64,000 nt of DNA from Paraburkholderia caffeinilytica (GCF_003368325.1 NZ_CP031467.1:310001-374000), one strand, 5' to 3'. Counted from the first letter of the stretch, positions 1 through 9,267 are shown. Translations and numbers: made by a program. Notes: generated by a model from the letters alone, not told the origin.

Positions 1-431
1 TGGGCCTGTCGATCCACATTCTGGTTGCCAGTCCCGAATTGGCGGCGCGCCATCCGGCGCCCAGCTCGATCGACTCCGTAAAGGAATGGCCCACGCTCTC
101 CATGGCCAGCAGCAACGAGCGATTCGTCTGGAATCTGGTCGACGTCGAGGGGCGCGTGACATCGTGGGCGCATCAGCCCCGCATGGCGACCGACGACCTG
201 GCCAGCCTTCGGGTCGCGGCGCTATCCGGCGTCGGCGTGGCCATGCTGCCGCGGGAACTGGTCGAGGCCGATATTCAGGCCGGCCGCCTGCAGCACCTGC
301 TGCCCGGTTTGGCTACCACGCCGGGCCTTGTCCACGCGATCTTCCCCACGCGCCGAGGCATGGTGCCGGCCGTGCGTCACCTGCTCGATGCGCTCGTGGC
401 AGGATTCGAAGGTCTGAACCGACAGCGCTAG
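1..431 (+). CDS. LysR-family transcriptional regulator, C-terminal part
   Basis: The reading frame is open from the left edge (first full codon at base 3) to a TAG at 429-431, giving about 142 residues of the C-terminal half of a LysR effector-binding domain. The supporting segment is LRVAALSGVGVAMLPREL, the usual LysR pattern of a gain-of-access strand followed by G-x-G-x-A-x-LP. The helix-turn-helix is off the window. It converges with the hydrolase gene that ends at 472, so it need not regulate it. The ligand cannot be inferred. Confidence 0.85.
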   Translation, partial: GLSIHILVASPELAARHPAPSSIDSVKEWPTLSMASSNERFVWNLVDVEGRVTSWAHQPRMATDDLASLRVAALSGVGVAMLPRELVEADIQAGRLQHLLPGLATTPGLVHAIFPTRRGMVPAVRHLLDALVAGFEGLNRQR

Positions 432-471
432 CGCGCTCGCCCGCGTCGTCGAGCCTATCCTTCGGGACGGT

Positions 472-1449
472 TCAGCGTGCGCTGTGCGGGCCGGCGTCGG
501 CCCGCAGCTTCTCCGCGAGAAACGCGCCGATGGCATCCAGCGCTTGTGCCGACGCCTTCAGCGTTCCGATGCTGCCGGCGAAGCCATGCGGCATCCCCAT
601 CCAGACGTCGAGTCGGGCGTCGGTTCCGGCGGCAATCGCGCGCTCGACATACCGGCGTGAATCATCGAGCAATACTTCGTCGTCTCCGACGTGAATGCGG
701 ACGGGAGGCAAGCCGGAAAGCTGCGCGTGGAGCGGCGAAGCCAGCGGAAGTTTCGGGTCGGCGCTACCCAGATAGGCATGCACCAGGTCCGCAACCTGCG
801 GAAGGGTGAAATACGGCTCGGCATCCGCGCGCGTCACATACGTCTCGCCCGAGAGCGTCAGATCGGTAACCGGCGAAAGTGCGGCCACGCCAACCAGAGC
901 CGACTTCGCCGGGATGGCGTCGGCAGAGACGCGTGCGGCGAGTACCAGTGCGAGATTGCCTCCGGCAGAATCGCCCGTGACGGCAATCCGGTGCACGCCC
1001 CTTTCTTCAAGCCCACGGTAAGACGCCAGCACGTCGTCGACGGCCGCGGGGAAAAGATGCTCGGGAGCCAGCCGATAGTCCGGAATAAATGCGCTCGCTC
1101 CGGCCCTCGCGGCGATATGCCCGACGAGGTGGCGGAATGCTTTGGCCGTTCCCAGGTTGAACCATCCGGCGTGCAGATGGAGAATCGCCTCGCCAGACCG
1201 GCGATGCGCGGGATGAACCCAGAGACCCGGAATACCGCCAACCGTGTCGGCTTCGAAGGTCACGTCATCGCGTGGTGGTACACGCTCCATCATGGCGTCG
1301 AAAGGCTCGCGCGCTTCGATTCCGCGCATTTTGCCTTTCATGGAACTCGCCATGGCTCGCGTGGCAGCGGTGATCGCCCCATCTTCCGGATCAAGCGGAT
1401 GGGTTGCGACGAAATCCCCCAACTCACTTTCTGTCGTCGGACGTTGCAT
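472..1449 (-). CDS. HSL-type alpha/beta hydrolase (esterase/lipase)
   Basis: A predicted serine hydrolase of the hormone-sensitive-lipase family, about 325 residues. The nucleophile elbow is GDSAGG, the acid/histidine end is HVGDDEVLLDDS followed by MPHGF, and DYRLAPEH is a family signature. The oxyanion-hole motif reads LHAGWF where most members have HGGG, so the site is atypical. I chose the ATG at 1449 because GAGAG lies seven bases upstream; the frame is open to 1500 and an ATG there would add 17 residues. It is probably cytoplasmic, since no signal peptide is visible. The substrate is unknown, perhaps short-chain esters. Confidence 0.85.
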   Translation of the reverse strand: MQRPTTESELGDFVATHPLDPEDGAITAATRAMASSMKGKMRGIEAREPFDAMMERVPPRDDVTFEADTVGGIPGLWVHPAHRRSGEAILHLHAGWFNLGTAKAFRHLVGHIAARAGASAFIPDYRLAPEHLFPAAVDDVLASYRGLEERGVHRIAVTGDSAGGNLALVLAARVSADAIPAKSALVGVAALSPVTDLTLSGETYVTRADAEPYFTLPQVADLVHAYLGSADPKLPLASPLHAQLSGLPPVRIHVGDDEVLLDDSRRYVERAIAAGTDARLDVWMGMPHGFAGSIGTLKASAQALDAIGAFLAEKLRADAGPHSAR

Positions 1450-1620
1450 GGTCAGCTCTCTCGAATTGGTGGTTGTCATTGGCGCGGGTCGTCGGCCCAT
1501 GTCGAACGACAGCGTGTTGCCCGGTCAATTCGATGTCCAGAGCGGAGTCTGGAGTCCGGCCAGGCGAGGATTCGCCTGGCCTTCTCATGCGCGCGTCGAC
1601 GCTGCGAATATTCCCGACGT

Positions 1621-2220
1621 TCAGCCAAACAGCTTGTTTGCCGTCCTGGCGATCAGTTCGCCCTGGTGGCGAGCGCCGGCGAGCTCGATCGCGCTCGGCT
1701 GGCGCTGACCTTGTCCACCGGCGATCGTCGTGGCGCCGTACGGAGCACCGCCGACAATTTCGTCCAGCGTCATCTGCCCCTGGTGGCTGTACGGCAGGCC
1801 GACGATGGTCATGCCGAAGTGCAGCAGATTGGTAATGACCGAGAACAGCGTCGTTTCCTGCCCACCGTGCTGGCTCGCGGTCGACGTGAAGGCGCCGCCT
1901 ACCTTGCCGTTCAGCGCGCCGCTCATCCACAGGCCGCCCGCCTGATCCAGGAATGCCGCCATTTGCGATGAGATGCGCCCGAATCGGGTCGGCGTGCCGA
2001 CCACAATAGCGTCGTAGTTGGCGAGCTCGGCGACCGTGGCAACCGGCGCCTGCTGGTCGAGCTTGAAGTAGGCGGCCTTGGCCACCTCCTCCGGCGCGGT
2101 CTCCGGCACCCGCTTGACGTCGACCGTGGCGCCCGTGGAGCGCGCACCTTCGGCGACGGCGTCCGCCAGCGCTTCGACATGGCCATACGAGGAATAATAT
2201 AGAACCAGAACTTTCGACAT
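1621..2220 (-). CDS. wrbA: NAD(P)H:quinone oxidoreductase WrbA
   Basis: A flavodoxin-like FMN protein of 199 residues, the normal WrbA length. It starts with [16 protein letters not shown], the FMN phosphate loop. It then shows [13 protein letters not shown] and [15 protein letters not shown], both diagnostic of WrbA, and ends with YGATTIAG. The family reduces quinones by two electrons with NAD(P)H and protects against oxidative stress in the cytoplasm. The start has an AAGGAGAT-type ribosome-binding site (2221-2232). It stands next to a DoxX gene on the same strand, a pairing consistent with a redox-stress function. I see no defect. Confidence 0.95.
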   Translation of the reverse strand: MSKVLVLYYSSYGHVEALADAVAEGARSTGATVDVKRVPETAPEEVAKAAYFKLDQQAPVATVAELANYDAIVVGTPTRFGRISSQMAAFLDQAGGLWMSGALNGKVGGAFTSTASQHGGQETTLFSVITNLLHFGMTIVGLPYSHQGQMTLDEIVGGAPYGATTIAGGQGQRQPSAIELAGARHQGELIARTANKLFG

Positions 2221-2359
2221 TTCGATCTCCTTTCTATATCTGCTGTGATACCGCTGAGAGAAACGATGTGCGCCCGACTATGCGCACCATGTTGCAGCAA
2301 GGACGGAGGCAGTTGAGACGGCGCAGCCGGTCAGGTGCCTGTCTCATCGAATCCGTCTT

Positions 2360-2782
2360 TTAGCTCGCGCTCTGAGGCGAAATACCCGAGGCTGTCCGCC
2401 CGCTGCGCGCGTCCAGACTGAAGGCGCCGGCACCGAAGTAGGCGATTTGCAGAAGACCACCGGCCATCATCACGTTCTTGAGGAAGTGAATCATCTGGTT
2501 CTGATCTGCGAAGTTGTGGTGAAAGAACAGCGCGGTAACGACACAGAACACCGCCATCGCCAACGAGACGACGCGAGCCCTGTAGCCCGACAGCAACAGC
2601 AGGCCGCCGCCCAGTTCGGTCAGCACGGCAACAATGAACGCGAGCGGCGGCACGGGCAGCCCCATGGCAGCAATATAGCCGACCGTCGCCGTGTACGCTC
2701 CGAGCTTGCCCAGCCCGCTCATGACAAACGGCGCCCCAATCACAATGCGGCCCAACAGCGGAAGAAACGTATAACGATCCAT
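2360..2782 (-). CDS. DoxX family membrane protein
   Basis: A 140-residue protein with four hydrophobic segments, typical of the DoxX/SURF4-like family. It begins with a DoxX-like sequence (LGRIVIGAPFVMSGLGK), followed by an APLAFIVAVLTELGGGLLLL-like second helix and FFHHNFADQNQMIHFLKN, a loop conserved in DoxX proteins. Members are small inner-membrane proteins linked to quinone or thiol redox balance, with poorly defined chemistry. It lies 139 bases upstream of wrbA on the same strand and may be co-transcribed. No cofactor motif is visible. Confidence 0.85.
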   Translation of the reverse strand: MDRYTFLPLLGRIVIGAPFVMSGLGKLGAYTATVGYIAAMGLPVPPLAFIVAVLTELGGGLLLLSGYRARVVSLAMAVFCVVTALFFHHNFADQNQMIHFLKNVMMAGGLLQIAYFGAGAFSLDARSGRTASGISPQSAS

Positions 2783-3111
2783 GACGAGCTCCCGAAGTGA
2801 ATTGACGACTCGACGTGCAGGTTACGGTCGAATGGCCTATGCGCATATCTCCGCGGTTGCAATGGATCGTTGTTTTCGGCAGAACGATAAGAATCAATCA
2901 AAGCATCTGGATGGAGCAGATCACTCGCTTCAACGATCTTCGACTCGTTCGATGGAGAGGACCCCGACGAGACTGTTCATCTTCTGGAAGGGTGTGCGTC
3001 CGGTCCCACAAGCCCATAAAGCGAAACGGCTGAGTCTTGCCCACCGGCACAGATGGGAAGGACTCAGCCGCAAACTGCGCGATTGTCGAAATTCGCGCTT
3101 TACACCCAATA
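2783..3111. other. Intergenic, no gene recognised
   Basis: About 330 bases between the DoxX start and the end of the DUF4148 gene. Open frames here on both strands show no recognisable motif and are mutually overlapping. It is AT-richer near 2830-2910 and probably carries the wrbA/doxX promoter. I could not define a terminator or operator. Confidence 0.4.
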
Positions 3112-3396
3112 TTACAGACCGCTTGCCGCGCCCGAACGAGAGGTTCCGTCAGCAGCGCCACCGTAACCTGAAACAGGGGCTTGGGCCGTGGCGTTCTGCG
3201 CCGCGACTTTTGCTTCAGCTGCCTGGATGTTCTCCGGGTAGTGAATCCAGTCGTGCGGGTCGTAGCCCGCTTTCTCGAGCTGCGCCAGTTCGGCACGCAC
3301 CTGCGCACGGCTCACTGGCTGGCTGGACTGTGCGAACGACGCGACGGGTGCTGCAAAAAGGGCAGCAATAAGAACCATCCTGGTGACCGACTTCAT
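3112..3396 (-). CDS. DUF4148 domain-containing secreted protein
   Basis: A 94-residue precursor with a clear Sec signal peptide (MKSVTRMVLIAALFAAPVASFAQS, cleavage after FAQ or SFA). It is followed by RAQVRAELAQLEKAGYDP, the signature of DUF4148, a short family very common and multicopy in Burkholderiales. The C-terminal half is low-complexity (Ala, Gly, Ser). It probably acts in the periplasm; no biochemical function is known to me. It is monocistronic, with TetR and DoxX genes on either side. Confidence 0.85.
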   Translation of the reverse strand: MKSVTRMVLIAALFAAPVASFAQSSQPVSRAQVRAELAQLEKAGYDPHDWIHYPENIQAAEAKVAAQNATAQAPVSGYGGAADGTSRSGAASGL

Positions 3397-3644
3397 GATG
3401 ACCTACCTCAACGATTGTTGTTAGTTGCGCTACAAAGCAGCTTCGCTGCCATGGCTGAACGCAGTCTAAAGGGTAGCAACCGTCAGGGTAAATACTGGTT
3501 TTTCCAACTCTCTGTTTCACATGCATCAACAATCGGGCAACGGCGCCATTCAGCATGCGAGCGCGGATGATGCGGCCTCTCACTGTGAAACGCTCGACCC
3601 GGTGTGCGATCCGCGGCACGGTTTATTGCTGGACGCGACCCGGT

Positions 3645-4325
3645 CTACAGCATCACGTAGCTCTTGATGATGTGGTCGACCAAGGTCGGCAAACGCTGGG
3701 CGACACGCCGGGCGTCGCTGTCCGATTTGAAGTTGCTCGTTGCATTTTCCCAAAGCATCATCAATGTATCTGCCAACGCCTCGGCATCCACCGCGTTTGC
3801 GGCAACAGCCAGCCGCATCAGGAGCGTTCGAAACTCCCGGGCAAGCTTGATACGCGATAGCCTGACAGGATGCTCCTCGTCGGCGAACTGTACCGCCGGC
3901 ACGTGAGGTTGCCTGGGCCGACAAGCATCGGAAGCCAGTCCGACGGCGACATCGATAAAGAGTTCAAGCAAGTGTTGGACAGGATCCTCGCCAGATCGAT
4001 GTCCCGCCTCCCGCCATTGCGCACGCTCCCGATCGCACAGCAAGTCAGCATAGGCTTGCAGAAACGCCTTGCGCGACCCGAAAATCCGATAGATGCGTCT
4101 CGTACCGAGCCCCGTTTGATCGGCGAGCCGATCGAGATTCAACGACTCGATAGGCTCGCGATGGAAAAGCGCTGCGGCAACTTCAAGAATGACGTTCCGG
4201 AGATCGCCCGTGGCAGCCTGCGCACGCCCGCCGTTCTTTCGACGGACCACGGATCGTGCAACCCGCAACGAGCCGGGTTCACGTTCATCTTGCTGGGCAA
4301 GTTCATCCACCATTGCTTTCCACAT
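3645..4325 (-). CDS. TetR/AcrR-family transcriptional regulator
   Basis: A 226-residue predicted repressor. After an N-terminal tail of about 45 residues there is a TetR helix-turn-helix: ILEVAAALFHREPIESLNLDRLADQTGLGTRRIYRIFGSR reads as helix 1, the loop, then the recognition helix GLGTRRIYRIFGS. The rest is an unassigned ligand-binding domain. The ATG at 4325 has AAGGA eleven bases upstream, which is long, so an internal start four codons later is possible. No divergent partner gene is evident; the truncated aldo/keto reductase at 4920 is the nearest downstream reading frame on the other strand. Confidence 0.85.
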   Translation of the reverse strand: MWKAMVDELAQQDEREPGSLRVARSVVRRKNGGRAQAATGDLRNVILEVAAALFHREPIESLNLDRLADQTGLGTRRIYRIFGSRKAFLQAYADLLCDRERAQWREAGHRSGEDPVQHLLELFIDVAVGLASDACRPRQPHVPAVQFADEEHPVRLSRIKLAREFRTLLMRLAVAANAVDAEALADTLMMLWENATSNFKSDSDARRVAQRLPTLVDHIIKSYVML

Positions 4326-4919
4326 CGTTCAGCCATCCTTTGTTTGAGCAGCCGAACCGGCTTCAGATACTGGTGCGGCGGTTCTTGCAACAAAGCATAT
4401 TTGCGAATCACGCGTGGCCGGGCCGGGAAGCGTCGACGCGCAAATCGCGTCGCTCCGGGCTCGCCTCGTCGCATTACTATACGGTTGGAAAATATAATGT
4501 CAAGGCTCGTTCAGCGTGCGCAAAGCCGTGCCGGTTAGAGCCGGAATCATGAAGCGGCGCAGGCGTGGCATCCAGTCGGCCTACGACTGGCGTCTCGATG
4601 GGTATTCAGCACTACATTCAGGAATGCGACGCTCACCATCGGCTGATGGTGCATTCGTATGGCCGTGCAGCTCCAAGCTGCCTGCCATAAACACGTGCAA
4701 TCAATCCAGAGAAATTCCGCCCGATATGTATCGCCCGTCACGATAGGTCGAATCTAGATATATAGGCTTCTTTCCGTACGCGCCATCGCTTACCCTTTCG
4801 CGAAATCACTCGCCGAAAGGCGGGTTTCTTTCGCCAGTGGCCACCATTGGGGTACATCGGATTGTTCGGCCGTCCGTCCCGTTGCAGGGGTATATCGGCT
4901 AGTCCATGAGGAATAGTTC
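4326..4919. other. Intergenic, no gene recognised
   Basis: Nearly 600 bases between the tetR start and the broken aldo/keto reductase. It contains AT-rich stretches around 4480-4500 and 4745-4790, unlike the surrounding coding DNA. Short frames on both strands have no recognisable motif. It may hold the promoters of both neighbours and debris from the event that truncated the reductase. Confidence 0.4.
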
Positions 4920-5423
4920 ATGCAACACGTCCATGCCGGCAACGCGGCCATTCCGGCCATAGGCTTCGGCACCTACGGAATGACCGGGGACGACATTTAT
5001 CGAATGATCCCTGAAGCCCTTCGTGCGGGCTTCCGTCATATCGACACTGGGCAAATCTACCGCAACGAGGCGGAAATCGGCGACTGCGTCGCTGCATCCG
5101 GCATCCCAAGAAGCGACCTATTTCTGACCACCAAGGTCTGGGTCAGCAACTACTCCGCGAGATACTTCGATGCGTCCGTCAACGAAAGCCTACGCAAGCT
5201 CAAGACGGACTACATCGACCTCCTCCTGCTGCACTGGCCAGGGGGATGGCTACGTTGCCCGATCGACTTGGTGTGCAAACCGCTCCGTCGCCCATGCGAT
5301 GAATACGCAGCGCCGCCGGCTCATGTGTGTCCCAAAGGCCCGACGTCATCAGTCTCAGTGCATGAATGCCCGTTTCAACCGCGAGCGCCCGGGTCGCCGC
5401 GCTCAGCTACTGAGAGCCACTGA
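4920..5423 (+). pseudogene. Aldo/keto reductase, truncated after about 108 residues
   Basis: Residues 1-108 are a good aldo/keto reductase N-terminus: IPAIGFGTYG, then IDTGQIYRNE, TKVW and LLLLHWPG. These carry all four catalytic tetrad positions (Asp42, Tyr47, Lys72, His105). From about base 5244 the frame continues for 60 codons with unrelated, proline- and arginine-rich sequence and stops at 5421-5423. The family needs about 270-330 residues to complete the TIM barrel, so the product should not fold. The GAGGA ribosome-binding site eight bases before the ATG is intact. I did not find the missing part elsewhere in the window. Confidence 0.8.
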
Positions 5424-5549
5424 AAGCCACGAAGAGCCGTCGTATTGAGCGCCGTGAACAATCCCAGACTGCCAGAAGAACTGAACTTATCGGTACGGCC
5501 GGCGATTACTTGCGCTTTTGGAGAACCAATCCGCAATCGCCAGTGTGTG

Positions 5550-5575
5550 ACGTATAATTGATTTTTCAAATACGT
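5550..5575. promoter_or_regulatory. Putative MarR operator (ACGTAT-N14-ATACGT)
   Basis: An inverted repeat with six-base arms, ACGTAT at 5550-5555 and ATACGT at 5570-5575, lies just upstream of the marR start. The octamer ACGTATAA at its left end recurs at 6210-6217, in front of the decarboxylase operon. This fits autoregulation plus control of the neighbouring operon but is only a pattern argument. Confidence 0.35.
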
Positions 5576-5598
5576 GCATTCACCTAAACCTTCCGTTT

Positions 5599-6069
5599 TT
5601 GGCCACGATCGTGAACACTCCAAAGCAACCTGAAGAACTGGAAAGAACGGTTCCTTTCCTCATGGCGCGTGCCACCAGCCGAATGGGAAATGCGTTCTCG
5701 AAGGCACTTAAACCGTTTGGCCTGAACCTCAGCGAGTGGCGAGTCTGTGCCTCGCTTCTCTATGTTCCGGGCCAGACGTTGTCTGAACTTTCTCTCCATG
5801 CATCGTCCGATATTTCGGCTCTCTCGAGAATCATTGATCGTCTCGAGGCGCAGGAGTTGGTGCGGCGTGAAAGGAGCGCGACCGATGGACGGTCGATCAG
5901 GGTCGTCCTGACGGACAAGGGAGAGGCTCTGGCACTGCGCATCGTGCCTGTCGCAAAGCGCCACGAGTCGGTGGTTCTCTCGGGCTTCGCCGCGGGCGAC
6001 GTCAAGGTATTGCGCACCATGCTGCTCAGATTGTTCGAGAACGCAGGCGCGCTTGACGATCTGCCTTGA
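5599..6069 (+). CDS. MarR-family transcriptional regulator
   Basis: A winged-helix regulator of about 150 residues. The core is LSEWRVCASLLYVPGQTLSEL then ISALSRIIDRLEAQELVRRE (recognition helix) and ATDGRSIRVVLTDKG (wing with the DxRS motif). MarR proteins usually repress stress or aromatic catabolism genes and release DNA on binding a phenolic ligand. The start is either TTG at 5599 or GTG at 5611; neither has a good ribosome-binding site. It lies immediately upstream of, and in the same direction as, the aromatic decarboxylase operon, which it may control. Confidence 0.85.
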   Translation: MATIVNTPKQPEELERTVPFLMARATSRMGNAFSKALKPFGLNLSEWRVCASLLYVPGQTLSELSLHASSDISALSRIIDRLEAQELVRRERSATDGRSIRVVLTDKGEALALRIVPVAKRHESVVLSGFAAGDVKVLRTMLLRLFENAGALDDLP

Positions 6070-6209
6070 CCTCGCTCGAACCATAATTTTCTTCGCTGTG
6101 CCGGCGGAGCCGCTGCTCCGCTCGACAGATGCCGCGCGCGTACTCGTCGAACTGGCCAAGGCACGTGTGCAGTTGACTCGCCCACTAAACTTTGCAAACG
6201 TAAAAAATA

Positions 6210-6217
6210 ACGTATAA
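6210..6217. promoter_or_regulatory. ACGTATAA motif upstream of decarboxylase operon
   Basis: The same octamer as in front of marR. A related half (AACGTA at 6196-6201) lies 14 bases to the left. The distance to the first gene of the catabolic operon is about 70 bases, a usual operator or promoter position. Confidence 0.25.
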
Positions 6218-6286
6218 GATGAGTTCAGGTGGCGGAGGGATTGCACCCTCCCGATGCTAAAGAATTGTTCATAGGAGACGACGGCC

Positions 6287-7210
6287 ATGCCGAAGCGCAA
6301 AATCGACACGCACCAACATTTTCTGCCGAAACTCTACGTGGACGCAGTCGGACTGGACTTGCTGAATGCGGCGATGCCGGGCGGCGTGGCCCCCACCTGG
6401 TCCGTCGAGGCAGCCATCGCGATGATGGACGAAAACAGCATCGACGAGGGAATCCTGTCTATCTCCTCCGGCCCCACCCTTCCGGATGCCGCTACGTTGC
6501 TGAGAAAATGCAACGACCACGCAGCAGACCTCCGATCCCGGCATCCCGGACGGTTTGGTTCTTTTGCGAGCTTGCCGCTGCCAGACGTCGATGCAGCGCT
6601 GAAGGAAGTCAGCTATTGTCTGGATGTGTTGAAGGTTGACGGTTTCATCGCCTTTACGAACTACAACGGACTATATCTGGGCGACGAGCATTTCACGCCG
6701 CTGTGGGAAGAATTGAACCGGCGTGGGACCGTGGTTTTCGTTCACCCCAACCAGCCGCCTCACGATGTACCGCCGGTCGCCCCGGCATCCGTTCTCGAGT
6801 ATCCATTCGAGACGACACGTACTGCCACCAGCCTGATCATTTCAGGTGCGATGAACCGCTTCAGGAATATCCGGTTTATCCTTTCGCATGCCGGGGGGAC
6901 GCTGCCGTTTCTCGTACCTCGCCTCGCCCTGTCGATTTCCATGATGCCCGAGGTAGCCGAGCGCGTGGGTGACACGCTGGCGGCAGTCAGAGCCTTCTAC
7001 TTCGACACAGCCCTGTCCGCCGGCAATTCACCGCTCAGTGCGCTGGCGCAAGTGGCGGACCCCGATCACATTCTCTTCGGGACGGACTTCCCGTTCGCGC
7101 CGACACGCGCAATCCGCCAATTCGGCAGCGTGCTCGACGACATCCGGATCCCCGGCATCGAGTTGGATAAGGTGTACGGGGACAATGCTGCCCGGTTGCT
7201 TGCACGCTAA
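6287..7210 (+). CDS. Amidohydrolase-family aromatic carboxylate decarboxylase
   Basis: A 307-residue metal-dependent TIM-barrel protein of the ACMSD-like amidohydrolase group. Visible metal and catalytic motifs are DTHQHF near the N-terminus (residues 7-12), VFVHPNQPP, LSHAGGT and FGTDFPF near the end. This group decarboxylates hydroxylated benzoates, 6-methylsalicylate or aminocarboxymuconate semialdehyde. The next two genes cleave and reduce hydroxyquinol, so I infer that it decarboxylates a hydroxybenzoate (a resorcylate-type substrate is the simplest guess). Known gamma-resorcylate decarboxylases begin with an EEH motif that is absent here, so the substrate may differ. AGGAG lies nine bases upstream of the ATG. 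It is first in a three-gene operon. Confidence 0.85.
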   Translation: MPKRKIDTHQHFLPKLYVDAVGLDLLNAAMPGGVAPTWSVEAAIAMMDENSIDEGILSISSGPTLPDAATLLRKCNDHAADLRSRHPGRFGSFASLPLPDVDAALKEVSYCLDVLKVDGFIAFTNYNGLYLGDEHFTPLWEELNRRGTVVFVHPNQPPHDVPPVAPASVLEYPFETTRTATSLIISGAMNRFRNIRFILSHAGGTLPFLVPRLALSISMMPEVAERVGDTLAAVRAFYFDTALSAGNSPLSALAQVADPDHILFGTDFPFAPTRAIRQFGSVLDDIRIPGIELDKVYGDNAARLLAR

Positions 7211-7248
7211 CCTAACAGTACCGGTCATAAGGAGTTCGAGGAAAGACC

Positions 7249-8130
7249 ATGCGCAATATCGACGAAGACACCATCACGCAAGCGGTGCTTGCGGCAATGG
7301 CCGGCTGTAGCAACGACAGGCTGCACACTGTGATGACCAGCCTTGTCCAGCATTTGCATTCTTTCGCAAGAGACGTGAAGTTGACCGAGAGCGAATGGCT
7401 ATACGCAATCAACTTCCTCACCGAGGTTGGCCACATCACCGACGAAAAGCGCCAGGAGTTCGTTCTCCTGTCCGACACGCTCGGTTTGTCGATGCTGGTT
7501 ACGACGCAGAACAACCGCAAGCCGGTCGAATGCACGGAAGCAACCGTTCTGGGGCCCTTCTTTGTTGCGGGTGCCCCCGAGTACAGGAATGGTGAAGATA
7601 TCTCCAACGGTGCAGCGGGCCTCCCCTGCTTTGTTTCCGGCCGCGTTCGCGGTCTTTCGGGAGAGCCTGTAGCCGGAGCGGCGATCGAAGTCTGGCAATC
7701 CGATGAAGACGGGTATTACGACGTGCAGTACGGAGACCCTCAAGATACAAACGTGGAGTATCAAGCTCGCGGTCGTTTGCGGACGCTGCCGGACGGACTC
7801 TTTCATTTCCGCTCGATTCTCGCCGAGGCCTATCCTATTCCGCACGACGGACCGGTGGGTCGAATGCTCGATGCGCTCGGACGCCATCCGTGGCGCCCGG
7901 CCCACCTGCACTTCTGGATCACGGCGCCAGGGTATGAGCCGTTGATTACACACGTGTTCCGGAACGGGGACAAGTATCTCGACTCGGACGCCGTATTCGG
8001 CGTGCGCTCAACGTTGATCGTCGACTGGATCGAACACTCGCCGGGTGTCGCGCCGGACGGCACGGCGATGGACACCCCGTTTTATACGCTCGACTACGAC
8101 TTCGTTCTCAACCCTTCAGAGCATGGGTGA
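7249..8130 (+). CDS. Hydroxyquinol 1,2-dioxygenase (intradiol)
   Basis: A 293-residue non-haem Fe(III) dioxygenase. The N-terminal helical dimerisation domain is residues 1-100. The catalytic domain starts at TVLGPFFVAGAP and carries the iron ligands: Tyr157 or its neighbour in GYYDVQ, Tyr195 in EAYPIP, and His219 and His221 in RPAHLHFW. The pattern VLGPFFV and PIPHDGPVGRML favour the hydroxyquinol/chlorocatechol branch over plain catechol. It converts benzene-1,2,4-triol to maleylacetate. The downstream maleylacetate reductase supports this. It is 38 bases after the decarboxylase, with a GAGG ribosome-binding site. Confidence 0.9.
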   Translation: MRNIDEDTITQAVLAAMAGCSNDRLHTVMTSLVQHLHSFARDVKLTESEWLYAINFLTEVGHITDEKRQEFVLLSDTLGLSMLVTTQNNRKPVECTEATVLGPFFVAGAPEYRNGEDISNGAAGLPCFVSGRVRGLSGEPVAGAAIEVWQSDEDGYYDVQYGDPQDTNVEYQARGRLRTLPDGLFHFRSILAEAYPIPHDGPVGRMLDALGRHPWRPAHLHFWITAPGYEPLITHVFRNGDKYLDSDAVFGVRSTLIVDWIEHSPGVAPDGTAMDTPFYTLDYDFVLNPSEHG

Positions 8131-8193
8131 TGAACGGGCACATCGATACGCAGCGCGTGCCGGCGAACGGGCGCGCTGAAGAAGGAACCCGCT

Positions 8194-9267
8194 ATGTCAA
8201 CCTATGAATTTGTCTATAACGGGCGCGGTACGCGTGTCGTCTTTGGGTGCGGCTCACGCACCCAGATCGAACGTGAATTGGACACGCTGCACGTACGCCG
8301 CGCTTTGGTTCTGTGTAGTCAGGAGCAGCGCACATTGGGTGTATCGGTTGCCGACCAGTTAGGTGTGCGCGCAGCGGGGGTCTTTGATCGCGCCGCCATG
8401 CACGTGCCCGTTGAGCTGGTCGCGGAAGTACGCAAGATTGCCGCAGCGCTGGAAGCCGACTGCCTCATCGCCGTGGGCGGCGGCTCCGCAATCGGCCTCG
8501 CGAAGGGTCTTGCCCTCGAGACGAGCCTGCCCATTCTCGCCGTGCCGACCACCTACGCCGGCAGTGAAATGACGCCCATCTTCGGGTTGACCGAATCGGG
8601 CCTGAAACGGACGGGCACCGATCTGCGCGTCTTACCCAAAACGGTTGTCTACGACCCGGACCTGACCCTGACTTTGCCGGTCGGCATGTCCGTGACGAGC
8701 GGCATCAACGCAATCGCACACGCGGCAGAGGGTTTGTATTCGCGCGATGCCAATCCTCTGACCAGCCTGATGGCTGAAGAGGGCATCACGGCGCTCGCGC
8801 GCAGCCTGCCGCGGATCGTCGCGCAGCCGAACGACCCATCCGCACGCGCCGATGCGCTTTATGGCGCCTGGCTTTGCGGTGCCGTGCTCGGAAGCGTCGG
8901 CATGGCGTTGCATCATAAGCTCTGCCATACGCTCGGCGGCAGTTTCAATCTGCCGCACGCCCCCACCCATACGATCGTGCTGCCACACGCCCTCGCGTAC
9001 AACGCCGGCGCCGTGCCGGATGCGATGAAACGGATTGCGCGGGCGCTCGGACGCGACAACGCAGCCCAAGGGCTATACGAACTCGCGCGCGCAAACGGTG
9101 CGCCCGTCGCACTGAAGGAGATCGGCATGCGCGAGGAACAACTCGACGAGGCCGCCGACATTGCATGCAACAACGCGTACTGGAATCCTCGTCCGCTAGA
9201 ACGCGGAGCAATTCGCGCGTTGCTGCAGCGGGCATTTGACGGCAGCCCACCCAGTGATGGGGCATAG
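8194..9267 (+). CDS. Maleylacetate reductase
   Basis: A 357-residue iron-containing-alcohol-dehydrogenase-fold enzyme. The nucleotide-binding motif is VGGGSAIGLAKGLAL, followed by AVPTTYAGSEMTPIFG and HAAEGLY, all typical of maleylacetate reductases; HHKLCHTLGGSFNLPHA carries the conserved histidines. It reduces maleylacetate to 3-oxoadipate with NAD(P)H, feeding the TCA cycle through the beta-ketoadipate route. AAGGA lies seven bases upstream of the ATG. It is 63 bases after the dioxygenase gene in the same operon. Confidence 0.92.
   Translation: MSTYEFVYNGRGTRVVFGCGSRTQIERELDTLHVRRALVLCSQEQRTLGVSVADQLGVRAAGVFDRAAMHVPVELVAEVRKIAAALEADCLIAVGGGSAIGLAKGLALETSLPILAVPTTYAGSEMTPIFGLTESGLKRTGTDLRVLPKTVVYDPDLTLTLPVGMSVTSGINAIAHAAEGLYSRDANPLTSLMAEEGITALARSLPRIVAQPNDPSARADALYGAWLCGAVLGSVGMALHHKLCHTLGGSFNLPHAPTHTIVLPHALAYNAGAVPDAMKRIARALGRDNAAQGLYELARANGAPVALKEIGMREEQLDEAADIACNNAYWNPRPLERGAIRALLQRAFDGSPPSDGA

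Noticed and set aside
691..1971. A 426-codon plus-strand frame opposite the hydrolase and wrbA genes
   Set aside because: It is antisense to two clear genes, Arg/Gly-rich and motif-free; a shadow of high G+C third positions.
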